From NCBI GenBank assembly GCA_963734055.1, contig CAVTFQ010000002.1, positions 868,001 to 932,000 on the forward strand: 64,000 nucleotides of DNA. Direction: 5' to 3'. Made by a program: the position numbers and the translations under genes. Every line of letters starts with the position of its first letter. Position 1 is the stretch's first letter. Origin of the DNA: CAIWHR01 sp963734055 (lineage in GTDB: Bacteria > Pseudomonadota > Gammaproteobacteria > Burkholderiales > Casimicrobiaceae). Below are positions 8,397 to 19,388 of this stretch, piece by piece. The notes beneath the pieces were generated by a model, which saw only the letters and a program-made list of their open reading frames with translations, was not told the origin of the DNA and ran no database searches.

Positions 8397-9257
8397 ATGG
8401 ACGGCCTCCCCGCGCTCGCGATGGCCCCGACCCCGGATCGTGGGGGATGGGAAGCGCATCTCGACCTCGGCTTCGAGCGCGACGGCGAGCGAACCGTGCT
8501 CGCGCGTCGCGTCCACGCGGGTCCGCTGCGCGTGCAGAAGGCGCTCTACCCGGAGGGGCGCGACGTCTGCCAGGCGATCATCGTGCATCCGCCCGGCGGC
8601 ATCGTCGGCGGCGACCGGCTCGCGCTCGACGTCGCGATGGGTCCCGGCGCGCGCGCGCAGGTCACGACGCCCGGCGCCGCGAAGTGGTACCGCTCGGCGG
8701 GCGACGGCGCATTCCTCCGCACGCGGCTTAAGCTCGCCGCGGGCGCGGTGCTCGAGTGGCTGCCCTTGGAGACGCTCGTGTTCGACGGCGCCGTGGCCGC
8801 GATCGACACCCGCATCGAGCTCGGCCGCGGCGCGCGCTTCATCGGATGGGACGTGGTCGCGCTCGGGCGCACGGCGTCGGGCGAGCGCTTCGAACGCGGA
8901 GGCTATCGGCAGTCGGTCGAGCTCCATCAGGACGGCGAGCTCGCGTGGTGCGAGCGGGTCGTGCTCGCCGGTGGTTCAGCCGCGCTCCAATCCGGTGCGA
9001 TCCTTGCGAACGCGCCGGTCTTTGGCACGATGATCGCCGCGGGCGCGGAAATCGACGACGGCCTCGTCGCGACGTGCCGAGCCATTGGCGGCCCAGGCGA
9101 GCCGTGGGCCGTGACGCGCATCGCGCACGTGCTCGTCGCGCGTGTCCGCGGCGATTCCGCAATCGGGGCGCGCACGCATCTTGCTAGGTTGTGGACTGCG
9201 TTGCGCCCGGCCTTCCTCGGACGCGCCGCCGTGCCGCCACGGCTCTGGAGCACGTGA
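8397..9257 (+). CDS. ureD: Urease accessory protein UreD
   Basis: Scaffold that binds apo-urease and, with UreF and UreG, delivers nickel to the active site. The 286 residues carry the family features: ALYPEGRDVCQAIIVHPPGGIVGGDRL near residues 50-80, QVTTPGAAKWYRS, LEWLPLETLVFDGA, and RFIGWDVVALGR. It starts the ureDABCEFG operon, 42 bases after rsmI, with no obvious separate terminator between them. The ATG at 8397 gives a normal N-terminus. Confidence 0.95.
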   Translation: MDGLPALAMAPTPDRGGWEAHLDLGFERDGERTVLARRVHAGPLRVQKALYPEGRDVCQAIIVHPPGGIVGGDRLALDVAMGPGARAQVTTPGAAKWYRSAGDGAFLRTRLKLAAGAVLEWLPLETLVFDGAVAAIDTRIELGRGARFIGWDVVALGRTASGERFERGGYRQSVELHQDGELAWCERVVLAGGSAALQSGAILANAPVFGTMIAAGAEIDDGLVATCRAIGGPGEPWAVTRIAHVLVARVRGDSAIGARTHLARLWTALRPAFLGRAAVPPRLWST

Positions 9258-9273
9258 TCGCGCGAGCCTCGCC

Positions 9274-9576
9274 ATGGAACTGACGCCGAGAGAGAAGGAC
9301 AAGCTCCTGATCTTCACCGCGGCGCTGCTCGCCGAGCGGCGCCTCGCGCGGGGGCTCAAGCTCAACTATCCGGAAGCGGTGGCGTTCCTGTCCGCCGCGA
9401 TCATGGAGGGCGCGCGCGACGGCCGCCCGGTCGCCGAGCTCATGAGCCACGGCGCGACGCTGCTCACCCGCGCGCAGGTCATGGAGGGGGTTCCCGAAAT
9501 GATTCCGGAGATCCAGGTCGAGGCGACATTTCCCGACGGCACGAAGCTCGTGACGGTTCACCACCCGATTCCATGA
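9274..9576 (+). CDS. ureA: Urease subunit gamma
   Basis: Smallest structural subunit of urease, 100 residues, standard length. It begins MELTPREKDKLLIFTAALLAERR and shows GLKLNYPEAVAFLSAAIMEGARDG, then LMSHGATLLTRAQVMEGVPEMI. The ATG at 9274 was chosen because it gives the canonical MxLTPREKDKL start. The last four bases overlap the ureB start (ATGA). Confidence 0.97.
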   Translation: MELTPREKDKLLIFTAALLAERRLARGLKLNYPEAVAFLSAAIMEGARDGRPVAELMSHGATLLTRAQVMEGVPEMIPEIQVEATFPDGTKLVTVHHPIP

Positions 9577-9938
9577 TCCCCGGCGAGATCATTGCCGGCG
9601 AAGGCGAGCTCGAGCTCAACGCGGGCCGCGCGACGATCACGCTCGAAGTCGCCAACACGGGCGACCGGCCGATCCAGGTGGGCTCGCACTATCACTTCGC
9701 CGAAACGAACGGCGCTCTTGCGTTCGATCGCGCCGCGGCGCGGGGCTTCCGGCTGAACGTCGCCGCCGGTACCGCGGTCCGCTTCGAGCCCGGTCAGAAG
9801 CGGGTGGTCGAGCTCGTCGCGCTCGCCGGCGATCGCGTCGTGTACGGCTTCACGGGCGCCGTGATGGGCGCGCTCGACCGGAAGCGCCCGGCGGCGCGTC
9901 GTCCCTCCGCCGCCAGGAAGCGCAGGAGCGGCCGATGA
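9573..9938 (+). CDS. ureB: Urease subunit beta
   Basis: Structural subunit of 121 residues. It begins MIPGEIIAGEGELELNAGR and contains the typical VANTGDRPIQVGSHYHFAETN, RGFRLNVAAGTAVRFEPGQ and the basic C-terminal tail. The start overlaps the ureA stop and its stop overlaps the ureC start, both by four bases, so the three structural subunits are translationally coupled to equal amounts. Confidence 0.97.
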   Translation: MIPGEIIAGEGELELNAGRATITLEVANTGDRPIQVGSHYHFAETNGALAFDRAAARGFRLNVAAGTAVRFEPGQKRVVELVALAGDRVVYGFTGAVMGALDRKRPAARRPSAARKRRSGR

Positions 9939-11632
9939 AGATCGCGCGTCGCGCGTACGCGGAGATGTTCGGGCCCACGGTCGGCGACCGCGTCCGGCTC
10001 GCCGACACCGATCTCTTCGTCGAGGTCGAGCGCGACCTCACGGTCTATGGCGAAGAGGTCAAGTTCGGCGGCGGCAAGGTGATCCGCGACGGGATGGGCC
10101 AGAGCCAGCGCCAGGCGAAGGATTCGGCGGACACCGTCATCACGAACGCGCTGGTGATCGACTGGTGGGGCATCGTCAAGTGCGACCTCGCCATCAAGGA
10201 CGGGAAGATCGCGAAGCTCGGCAAGGCCGGCAATCCCGACATCCAGCCCGGTGTCGACATCGTGATCGGCGCCGGCACCGAGATCATCGCCGGAGAGGGC
10301 ATGATCGTCACCGCCGGCGGCATCGACTCGCACATCCACTTCATCTGCCCGCAGCAGATCGACGAGGCGCTGATGTCCGGCGTCACGACGATGCTCGGCG
10401 GCGGCACCGGACCCGCGACCGGAACGTTCGCGACGACGTGCACGCCGGGGCCGTGGCACATCCACCGGATGCTCGAGGCGGCCGAGGCGTTCCCGATGAA
10501 CCTGGGCTTCCTCGGCAAGGGCAACGCGAGCCTCGCCCCGCCGCTCGTCGAGCAGGTCGAGGCGGGGGCGATCGGCCTCAAGCTGCACGAGGACTGGGGG
10601 ACGACGCCGGCGGCGATCGATGCGGCACTCAAGGTCGCGGACAGGATGGACGTGCAGGTCGCGATCCACACCGACACGCTGAACGAGTCGGGCTTCGTGG
10701 AGACGACGTTGCGGGCCATCGGCGGCCGCACGATCCACACCTACCATACGGAGGGCGCAGGCGGCGGTCACGCGCCGGACATCATCAGGGCGTGCGGCGC
10801 GCCGAACGTGCTGCCGTCGTCGACCAATCCGACGCGACCCTACACCGTCAACACCATCGACGAGCACCTGGACATGCTGATGGTGTGCCACCATCTCGAT
10901 CCGGCGATCGCCGAGGACATCGCGTTCGCCGAGTCGCGGATCAGGCGCGAGACGATCGCCGCCGAAGACATCCTGCACGACCTGGGCGCGTTCTCGATGC
11001 TGTCGTCCGACTCGCAGGCCATGGGCCGCGTCGGCGAGGTGATCGTCCGCACCTGGCAGACCGCGCACAAGATGAAGACGCAGCGGGGCAAGCTTGCCGC
11101 GGATCCGCCCGGCCACGACAATCACCGCGTCAAGCGCTACATCGCCAAGTACACGATCAATCCCGCCATCGCGCACGGCATCGCCCATGTCGTCGGCTCG
11201 GTCGAGCCGGGCAAGCTCGCGGACCTCGTGCTGTGGAAGCCCGCGTTCTTCGGAGTCAAGCCGGCGCTGATCCTGAAGGGCGGCATGATTGCCGCGGCGG
11301 CGATGGGCGATCCCAATGCCTCGATCCCGACGCCGCAGCCCGTCCACTACCGGCCGATGTTCGGCGCGTTCGGCAAGGCGCTCGCGACGTCGGTGACGTT
11401 CGTGTCGAAGGCGGCGCTCCGGAATCCGGCGGTTCGGCGGCTCAGGCTCGCGAAGCCGCTGGTCGCGGTCGCCAACACGCGGAAGATCGGCAAGCGGGAC
11501 ATGAAGCTGAACGACGCGCTCCCGCACATCGACGTCGATCCGGAAACGTACGCGGTGCGCGCCGACGGCGAGCTCCTCGCCTGCGAGCCGGCCGCCGTGC
11601 TGCCGATGGCCCAGCGGTATTTCCTGTTCTGA
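9935..11632 (+). CDS. ureC: Urease subunit alpha (catalytic)
   Basis: Nickel-dependent amidohydrolase subunit that converts urea to ammonia and carbamate. The 565-residue length is normal. Active-site features visible in order are IDSHIHFICPQQ (first two Ni-ligand His), GLKLHEDWG (Lys that becomes carbamylated and bridges both Ni), VAIHTDTLNESGF, TYHTEGAGGGHAPD (His ligands), the mobile flap HHLDPAIAEDIAFAESRIR with the catalytic His, and MLSSDSQAMGR (Asp ligand). All expected residues appear intact, so the enzyme should be active if maturation works. Confidence 0.98.
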   Translation: MKIARRAYAEMFGPTVGDRVRLADTDLFVEVERDLTVYGEEVKFGGGKVIRDGMGQSQRQAKDSADTVITNALVIDWWGIVKCDLAIKDGKIAKLGKAGNPDIQPGVDIVIGAGTEIIAGEGMIVTAGGIDSHIHFICPQQIDEALMSGVTTMLGGGTGPATGTFATTCTPGPWHIHRMLEAAEAFPMNLGFLGKGNASLAPPLVEQVEAGAIGLKLHEDWGTTPAAIDAALKVADRMDVQVAIHTDTLNESGFVETTLRAIGGRTIHTYHTEGAGGGHAPDIIRACGAPNVLPSSTNPTRPYTVNTIDEHLDMLMVCHHLDPAIAEDIAFAESRIRRETIAAEDILHDLGAFSMLSSDSQAMGRVGEVIVRTWQTAHKMKTQRGKLAADPPGHDNHRVKRYIAKYTINPAIAHGIAHVVGSVEPGKLADLVLWKPAFFGVKPALILKGGMIAAAAMGDPNASIPTPQPVHYRPMFGAFGKALATSVTFVSKAALRNPAVRRLRLAKPLVAVANTRKIGKRDMKLNDALPHIDVDPETYAVRADGELLACEPAAVLPMAQRYFLF

Positions 11633-11642
11633 GGCGCCCGCC

Positions 11643-12140
11643 ATGCTGATCGTACGGCGAAGGATCGGGCCGCAGGCGCGCGCCGACGCAGTCCTCGTGC
11701 TGCCCTTCGAGCTGCGGCAGAAGAGCCGGCTGCGCACCGTGGCCGAGGGCGGCGAGGAGGTGGGCCTGTTTCTCGATCGCGGCACGCTGCTGCGCGGCGG
11801 CGACTGGCTGCAGGCCGACGACGGCCGAGTCGTTCGCGTGGTCGCCGCCGACGAGGATCTGCAGGAGGCCCGCTGCGCGGACGCCGAAGGCCTCGCGCGC
11901 GCGGCGTGGCATCTCGGCAATCGTCACGCGGCGGTGCAGGTCGGCGTGGGGTGGCTCCGCTTCGCCGCCGACGAGGTGCTGGCCGCGATGCTGCGCGGCC
12001 TGGGCGCCACGGTGCAACCGGTGCGCGCGCCCTTCGAGCCCGAGGGCGGCGCCTACGCGGGCGGCCCGCACGCGCATTCGCCGGAGACGAGGCACCGCGG
12101 CATCCTCCACGATTTCGCCGAGCGCGGTCCCGTCCGATGA
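11643..12140 (+). CDS. ureE: Urease accessory protein UreE
   Basis: Nickel-binding metallochaperone, 165 residues. The N-terminal domain contains FELRQKSRLRTVAEGGEEVGLFLDRG-type sequence, and the C-terminal domain has ARAAWHLGNRHAAVQV with the conserved metal-binding His. The C-terminal tail is modestly histidine-bearing (PHAHSPETRHRGILHDF) rather than strongly His-rich. It overlaps the ureF start by four bases. Confidence 0.94.
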   Translation: MLIVRRRIGPQARADAVLVLPFELRQKSRLRTVAEGGEEVGLFLDRGTLLRGGDWLQADDGRVVRVVAADEDLQEARCADAEGLARAAWHLGNRHAAVQVGVGWLRFAADEVLAAMLRGLGATVQPVRAPFEPEGGAYAGGPHAHSPETRHRGILHDFAERGPVR

Positions 12141-12837
12141 CGTCGCATGCGCAGTCTGCGTCGCTGCCGCTCGTCCGCCTGCTGCAGCTCGCGAGCCCGA
12201 CGCTGCCGATCGGCGCGTACAGCTATTCGCAGGGACTCGAGTGGGTGGTCGCCGAGGGCACGGTCCACGATGCGGCGAGCGCCGGAGCCTGGATCGGCGA
12301 CGTTCTCGAGCACGTCATGGCCCGCGGCGAGGCGGCCGTCGCGTGGCGCCTCCTCGTGGCCGTTTCGAGCGACGATTGGCCTTCGCTCGCGCGCTGGAAC
12401 GCGTGGTTCCGCGCGTCGCGCGAGACGGCCGAGCTTCGCGCCGAGACGCTGCAGATGGGCGGCTCGCTCGCGAAGCTCGTGGCCGAGCTCGATCTCGTCG
12501 GTCCATTCGCGCGGACTGCGCTCGCGCGCGCTTGGCCCCGTCACGCTGCCGGCGGCGTATGCGATCGCCGCGCGCGGCTTCGCGGTGGCCGACGGAGGCG
12601 GCGCTGGTCGGCTACGTGTGGGCCTGGCTCGAGAATCAGGTGCTCGCCGCGATGAAGCTCGTGCCCCTGGGCCAGCTCGCCGGCCAGCGGCTGCTCGTGT
12701 CGCTCGGCGCGCGGATCCCGCCGGCTGCCGCGACGGCAAGGACCGTCGCCGACGACGACGTCGCGACCTTCGCGCCTGGACTCGCGCTCGCGTCGGCGCG
12801 GCACGAGACGCAGTACACGCGGCTGTTCCGGTCATGA
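12137..12837 (+). pseudogene. ureF: Urease accessory protein UreF, interrupted by two frameshifts
   Basis: UreF acts with UreD and UreG in nickel insertion. A good UreF N-terminus (LLQLASPTLPIGAYSYSQGLEWVV) starts at ATG 12137 and runs in one frame to about 12520. The next conserved stretch, LGPVTLPAAYAIAARGFAVAD, is in the +1 frame from about 12530, and EAALVGYVWAWLENQVLAAMK through SARHETQYTRLFRS is shifted +1 again from about 12593 to the stop at 12835-12837. Removing one base at each of two GC-rich places restores a 232-residue protein of normal length. All family motifs survive, so sequence error is as likely as true inactivation. It overlaps ureE by four bases. Confidence 0.85.
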
Positions 12838-12847
12838 GGAGAGGACG

Positions 12848-13468
<621 letters not shown>

Positions 13469-13485
13469 ATCACCTTCTCCCGTGT

Positions 13486-13525
13486 CCAAACTGGTGCGCG
13501 CCGAATCGATCGCGCACCTGTTTGG
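13486..13525 (+). terminator. Large imperfect inverted repeat after ureG
   Basis: CCAAACTGGTGCGCG and CGCGCACCTGTTTGG form 15-base arms with one mismatch around a 10-base loop, 17 bases after the ureG stop. No T-tract follows, so it is either a weak or Rho-assisted end of the urease transcript, or an RNA-stabilising structure. Confidence 0.5.
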
Positions 13526-13627
13526 GGATCGCCGCCGCAGCGTTCCGGCGACGAGCGCGCGTTTCCGCGCGCCGAATCGGTTCTAACGCATTGAATTGCG
13601 TGCGCTTGTCGCGCGCAACTCTCCGCA

Positions 13628-13643
13628 TGGCATGGATTGTGCG
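13628..13643 (+). promoter_or_regulatory. Candidate sigma-54 promoter before urtA
   Basis: TGGCATGGATTGTGCG keeps the GG (-24) and GC (-12) elements of the sigma-54 consensus at the correct spacing, with mismatches at the flanking positions. Initiation would be near 13653, about 88 bases before the urtA ATG. Urea transport operons are commonly under NtrC/sigma-54 control, which is consistent, but no clear NtrC site was recognised. Confidence 0.4.
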
Positions 13644-13740
13644 ATGCATCAACGCAGAGTTCCGGCGCAGGGTGGTGCAACGCGGCGGTGCTCGAACGAC
13701 AACGGGCGCATTCATTTCGAACCTGAAAACGGGGATCTCC

Positions 13741-15009
13741 ATGCAACGCAGGAATTTCATTCGCCGGCTCGCGCTTTCGGCCGCCGTCGCGGCGGTCGGA
13801 CTGGGCGTCGGAACCACGGCGCAGGCCGCCGACACGATCAAGGTCGGCGTTCTGCATTCGCTGTCGGGAACGATGGCCATCAGCGAGACCGTGCTCAAGG
13901 ACGTCGCGCTGATGACGATCGACGAGATCAACGCGCAGGGCGGCGTGATGGGCAAGAAGCTCGAGGCCGTCGTCGTCGATCCGGCGTCGAACTGGCCGCT
14001 CTTCGCCGAGAAGGCGCGCCAGCTGATCACGCAGGACAAGGTCGCCGTCGTGTTCGGCTGCTGGACGTCGGTCTCGCGCAAGTCGGTGCTGCCGGTCTTC
14101 GAGGAGCTGAACAGCCTGCTGTTCTATCCGGTGCAGTACGAAGGCGAGGAGCTTTCGAAGAACGTGTTCTACACCGGTGCCGCGCCGAACCAGCAGGCGA
14201 TTCCCGCGGTCGAGTACCTGATGAGCAAGGAGGGCGGCGGCGCGAAGCGCTGGGTATTGCTCGGCACCGACTACGTGTACCCGCGCACCACCAACAAGAT
14301 CCTCCGCGCGTTCCTGAAGTCGAAGGGCGTGGCCGAGAAGGACATCCTCGAGACCTACACGCCGTTCGGGCATTCGGACTACCAGACGATCGTCGCCGAC
14401 ATCAAGAAGTTCGCGGCCGGCGGCAAGACCGCCGTGGTGTCGACGATCAACGGCGACTCCAACGTTCCGTTCTACAAGGAGCTCGGCAATGCGGGCCTCA
14501 AGGCAACCGATGTCCCGGTCGTGGCGTTCTCGGTGGGTGAGGAAGAGCTCCGCGGCGTCGACACGAAGCCGCTGGTCGGGCACCTCGCGGCGTGGAACTA
14601 CTTCATGTCGCTCAAGAATCCGGCCAACGAGAGCTTCAAGAAGAAGTGGGCCGAGTATGCCAAGGCCAAGAAGCTCCCGGGTGCCGACAAGCCGCTGACC
14701 AACGATCCGATGGAAGCGACCTACATCGGCATCCACCTGTGGAAGCAGGCGGTCGAGAAGGCGAAGTCGACCGATCCCGACAAGGTGATCGCGGCGACCG
14801 GCGGCCAGAAGTTCAACGCGCCGGACGGCTTCGACATCAAGATGGACGAGAAGAACCACCATCTGTGGAAGCCGGTGTTCATCGGCGAGGTCCAGGGCAA
14901 CGGTCAGTTCAACGTCGTCTGGAAGACGAAGGGCCCGATCCGCGCGCAACCGTGGAGCCAGTACATCGAGGGCAACGACAAGAAGAAGGACGAGCCCGAG
15001 AAGAAGTAA
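13741..15009 (+). CDS. urtA: Urea ABC transporter substrate-binding protein UrtA
   Basis: Periplasmic urea-binding protein of 422 residues. The N-terminus has paired arginines before a hydrophobic stretch ending TTAQAADT, so export is predicted and may use Tat (RRNFIRR). The mature part has the UrtA signature: TIKVGVLHSLSGTMAISET, VVDPASNWPLFAEKARQLI, FGCWTSVSRKSVLPVFE, LFYPVQYEGEE and TNDPMEATYIGIHLW. It follows the urease genes with a 272-base gap holding its probable promoter, and is separated from urtB by a terminator. Confidence 0.96.
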   Translation: MQRRNFIRRLALSAAVAAVGLGVGTTAQAADTIKVGVLHSLSGTMAISETVLKDVALMTIDEINAQGGVMGKKLEAVVVDPASNWPLFAEKARQLITQDKVAVVFGCWTSVSRKSVLPVFEELNSLLFYPVQYEGEELSKNVFYTGAAPNQQAIPAVEYLMSKEGGGAKRWVLLGTDYVYPRTTNKILRAFLKSKGVAEKDILETYTPFGHSDYQTIVADIKKFAAGGKTAVVSTINGDSNVPFYKELGNAGLKATDVPVVAFSVGEEELRGVDTKPLVGHLAAWNYFMSLKNPANESFKKKWAEYAKAKKLPGADKPLTNDPMEATYIGIHLWKQAVEKAKSTDPDKVIAATGGQKFNAPDGFDIKMDEKNHHLWKPVFIGEVQGNGQFNVVWKTKGPIRAQPWSQYIEGNDKKKDEPEKK

Positions 15010-15032
15010 CTGTTCCCGCACCCTGCAGTCGC

Positions 15033-15079
15033 GCCGCGGGCGTCAGCTTCCGATCACTGGCTGCGCCCGCGGCGTTTTT
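15033..15079 (+). terminator. Intrinsic terminator between urtA and urtB
   Basis: GCCGCGGGCG and CGCCCGCGGC form a perfect 10-bp stem around a 21-base loop, followed by GTTTTT. It lies 24 bases after the urtA stop and would let the binding protein be made in excess over the membrane components through partial read-through. Confidence 0.8.
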
Positions 15080-15097
15080 CGATCTCCGACAACCGAC

Positions 15098-16710
15098 ATG
15101 ACGCTGCGAACGGTCCTCCGATCGATCGTCATCGCGCTGGCCGCGTTCGCGGCGCTGCGGCGGCTGCGGCCGCGGTGCCGCCCGCGGCCGTCCGCGACCT
15201 GGCTTTCGGCGAGAACGACGACAAGGTGCGCGCGATCGCGGAGCTCGTGGCGCAGGGCGACGCCGACGCCCTCGCGGTGCTGCAGGCGCTCGCCGACGGC
15301 GAGGTGCAGACGGCGGGCGAGCAGGTGCTCTGGGTCAGGGACGGCAAGGCGACCGACCTCGTGACGGGCAGCAACGTGTCGCCGCTGCCGGAGTCGCGCG
15401 ACGACCTCATCCTCAACAATCGCGTCCGGCGCGAGCTCGCGACGGCGATCGCCGCGCTCAAGCTGTCCGCACCGGACCGGAGCGTCCGGCTCGACGCGGC
15501 GAAGGAGCTGCAGAGCGGGGCCGAAGAGGCGATGCTGCCCGCGATCGAGCGCGCGATGGCGAAGGAGCCGGACGCCGAGATCAAGGCGCTGCTCGCGCTC
15601 ACGCAGGCGACGATCCGGCTGTCGAGCGGCGACAAGGACGTGCGGATCGCCGCGATCCGCGCGCTCGCCGAGAGCCGCGATCCCAATACGAAGATGCTGC
15701 TCCTGCCGCTGCTCGAGAAGAAGGGCGCCGACTTCGCCGAGCCCGACGGCGACGTGCGCGCGGAGGCCGAGCGGTCGCTGCGTGCGATCGAGGGCCGGCT
15801 CGCGACCGGCGAGACGATCGGCCGGATCTTCAGCGGCGTGAGCCTCGGCAGCATCCTGCTCCTCGCCGCGCTCGGGCTCGCCATCACCTACGGCCTGATG
15901 GGCGTCATCAACATGGCGCACGGCGAGCTCATCATGATCGGCGCCTACGCGACGTACGTCGTGCAGAACGCGTTCCGCGCGCACCTGCCGCAGGCGTTCG
16001 ACCTCTACCTGATCGCGGCGATCCCCGTCGCGTTCGCAACGTCGGCGGTGGTCGGCATGGCGCTCGAGCGCAGCGTCATCCGTTTCCTCTACGGTCGGCC
16101 GCTCGAGACACTGCTCGCGACCTGGGGGATCAGTCTGATCCTCATCCAGTCGACGCGGACCCTGTTCGGCGCGCAGAACGTGCAGGTCGAGAACCCGTCG
16201 TGGATGTCGGGCGGGATCGAGCTCCTGCCGAACCTGGTGCTGCCGTGGAACCGGATCGCGATCATCGTCTTCGCCGCGGCCGTCGTCACGCTGATCTGGC
16301 TGCTCCTCACGCGCACGCGCCTCGGGCTCTTCATCCGCGGCGTCACGCAGAACCGCGGGATGGCGGGCGCGCTGGGCGTCCCGACGAACCGCGTCGACAT
16401 GTACGCGTTCGGGCTGGGGTCCGGCATCGCGGGGCTTGCCGGTTGCGCGCTGTCGCAGATCGGGAACGTCGGGCCGGACCTGGGCCAGAGCTACATCGTC
16501 GACTCGTTCATGGTCGTGGTGCTGGGCGGCGTCGGCCAGCTCGCGGGCACCGTCTACGCGGCGCTCGGGCTCGGCATCGTCAACAAGCTGCTCGAGGCGT
16601 GGTCGGGCGCGGTGCTCGCGAAGATCGCCGTCCTCGTGTTCATCATCGTGTTCATCCAGAAGCGGCCGCAGGGGCTCTTCGCGCTCAAGGGCCGGATGGC
16701 GGAAGGCTGA
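15098..16710 (+). CDS. urtB: Urea ABC transporter permease UrtB, frameshift in signal sequence
   Basis: Branched-chain-type permease of the urea importer. An ATG at 15098 opens a typical signal peptide (MTLRTVLRSIVIALAAFAAL), but the mature protein continues in the -1 frame from about 15150-15175 (VPPAAVRDLAFGENDDKVRA). Restoring one base in the GCG/CGG-rich run gives about 537 residues, the usual length. The in-frame portion alone would start at GTG 15175 and lack a leader. Residues 20-220 form the HEAT-like periplasmic domain of UrtB; the rest has the membrane motifs AITYGLMGVINMAHGELIMIGAY and VVVLGGVGQLAGTVYAALGLG. A sequencing deletion is the simplest explanation. Confidence 0.88.
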
Positions 16711-16730
16711 CGGCAGCGAACGGTACCCCG

Positions 16731-17860
16731 ATGAACGCCCCGCTGCCCCTCCCGCTGCGCGTGCCGGTCAAGGCGCCGCTGCACCCGATCCTGACGCGCA
16801 CCGGCTGGATCGCGTTCCTCGTCGTCGCCTACGTCGTGCTGGTGCTGGTGCCGTCCGCGTACCTGTGGCTGCCGGCCACGCACCCCCTGCACCTGTCCGA
16901 CTACTTCATCACGCTCGTCGGCAAGATCATGTGCTACGCGATCGTCGCCCTCGCGCTCGGCTTGGTCTGGGGCTACGCCGGCATCCTGTCGCTGGGCCAC
17001 GGCCTCTTCTTCGCGCTCGGCGGCTACGCGATGGGGATGTACCTGATGCGCTCGATCGGTCACGACGGCGTCTACCACAGCGACCTTCCGGACTTCATGG
17101 TGTTCCTCGATTGGAAGGCGTATCCGTGGTACTGGAGCTTCACCGACCGCTTCTGGTACGCGGCGCTGCTGGTCGTCCTCGTGCCGGGGCTGCTCGCGTT
17201 CGTGTTCGGGTACTTCGCGTTCCGCTCGCGGATCAAGGGCGTCTACTTCTCGATCATCACGCAGGCGCTGACGTATGCGTTCATGCTGCTCTTCTTCCGC
17301 AACAACACGGGCTTCGGCGGCAACAACGGCTTCACCGACTTCAAGCGCATCCTGGGCTATCCCATCGCCGCGCCCGGTACGCGGGCGGTGCTGTTCGTCG
17401 CCACCGGCTGCATGCTCCTCGCTTCGCTGCTCCTGTGCCGCGCCATCGTCACCTCGCGAACCGGGCGCGTGCTGACCGCCATCCGCGACGCGGAGAGCCG
17501 GGCGATGTTCCTGGGCTACGATCCGCTCTGGTACAAGGTCTTCGTGTTCACGCTGTCGGCCGTGCTGTGCGGGATCGCCGGCGCGCTCTACGTGCCGCAG
17601 GTCGGCATCATCAATCCCGGCGAGATGTCTCCCGCGAACTCGATCGAGATCGCGATCTGGGCGGCGGTGGGCGGTCGCGGCACGCTGCTCGGACCGATCG
17701 CGGGCGCGTTCGTCGTCAACGGCGCCAAGAGCTGGTTCACGCAGGCGTTTCCGGAGTTCTGGCTGTTCTTCCTGGGTCTCCTGTTCATCGTCGTCACGCT
17801 GTTCCTGCCGAAGGGCGTCGTCGGGCTCGCGCGTCGGCCGTGGCGGCGCAAGGACGCCCC

Positions 17861-17864
<4 letters not shown>
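16731..17864 (+). CDS. urtC: Urea ABC transporter permease UrtC
   Basis: Second permease of the urea importer, 377 residues, LivM-type fold with about nine hydrophobic segments. Conserved features are ALGLVWGYAGILSLGHGLFFALGGYAMGMYLM, GVYFSIITQALTYAFML, NNGFTDF, and AVGGRGTLLGPIAGAFVVNG. The start ATG at 16731 follows the urtB stop by 20 bases; its stop overlaps the urtD start by four bases. Confidence 0.95.
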
Positions 17865-18685
<821 letters not shown>

Positions 18686-18695
18686 GCGCCTGCCC

Positions 18696-19388
18696 ATGCT
18701 CACCGTCTCTGCGCTCAACCAGTACTACGGCGGCAGCCACACGCTGCGCGACGTCGCGTTCGAGGCGCCGTCCGGTGCGGTGACGGCGATCCTCGGCCGC
18801 AACGGCGTCGGCAAGACGACGCTGCTCAAGTGCCTCGCGGGACTCCTGCCGTCGCGCTCGGGCACGATCCGCTTCGACGGCACCGACGTGACGAAGCTGC
18901 CGCCGCACCAGCGCGCGCGGCTGGGACTGGGCTACGTGCCGCAGGGTCGCGAGATCTTTCCGCGGCTCACCGTGCTCGAGAATCTCCGGCTCGGGCTCGC
19001 CACGCGGCCCGCGGGCGCGCCGCTGCCCGACCGCATCTTCGAGATGTTTCCCGTGTTGAAGGACATGCTGCACCGTCGCGGCGGCGATCTTTCCGGTGGT
19101 CAGCAGCAGCAGCTCGCGATCGCCCGCGCACTCGCGCTCGAGCCGAAGCTGCTCGTGCTGGACGAGCCGACCGAGGGCATCCAGCCGTCGATCATCAAGG
19201 ACATCGAGCGCGCGATCCGTTCGCTCGCGGCCGAGGGCCGGATGGCGATCCTGCTGGTCGAGCAGTACTACGACTTCGCGCGATCGCTCGCCGACCGCTA
19301 CGTCGTGCTGTCTCGAGGCGAGGTCGTCAAGGCGGGGAAGGGCGCCGACATGGACGCCGACGGCGTCCGGGCGTGTCTCACCGTCTAG
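18696..19388 (+). CDS. urtE: Urea ABC transporter ATP-binding protein UrtE
   Basis: LivF-type ATPase of 230 residues that completes the importer. It shows NQYYGGSHTLRDVAFE, Walker A LGRNGVGKTTLLKCLAG, the signature DLSGGQQQQLAIARALAL, Walker B LLVLDEPTEGIQPS and LVEQYYDFARSLADRY. It starts 10 bases after urtD and is the last gene of the nitrogen island. Confidence 0.95.
   Translation: MLTVSALNQYYGGSHTLRDVAFEAPSGAVTAILGRNGVGKTTLLKCLAGLLPSRSGTIRFDGTDVTKLPPHQRARLGLGYVPQGREIFPRLTVLENLRLGLATRPAGAPLPDRIFEMFPVLKDMLHRRGGDLSGGQQQQLAIARALALEPKLLVLDEPTEGIQPSIIKDIERAIRSLAAEGRMAILLVEQYYDFARSLADRYVVLSRGEVVKAGKGADMDADGVRACLTV

Noticed and set aside
9794..11920. Long minus-strand open frame opposite ureC
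   Set aside because: ureC is intact on the other strand; the antisense product resembles no family and has the composition expected from GC-rich complement.
15098..15364. Programmed frameshift in urtB
   Set aside because: No slippery heptamer or pause structure was recognised, and UrtB is not known to use recoding; an indel is simpler.
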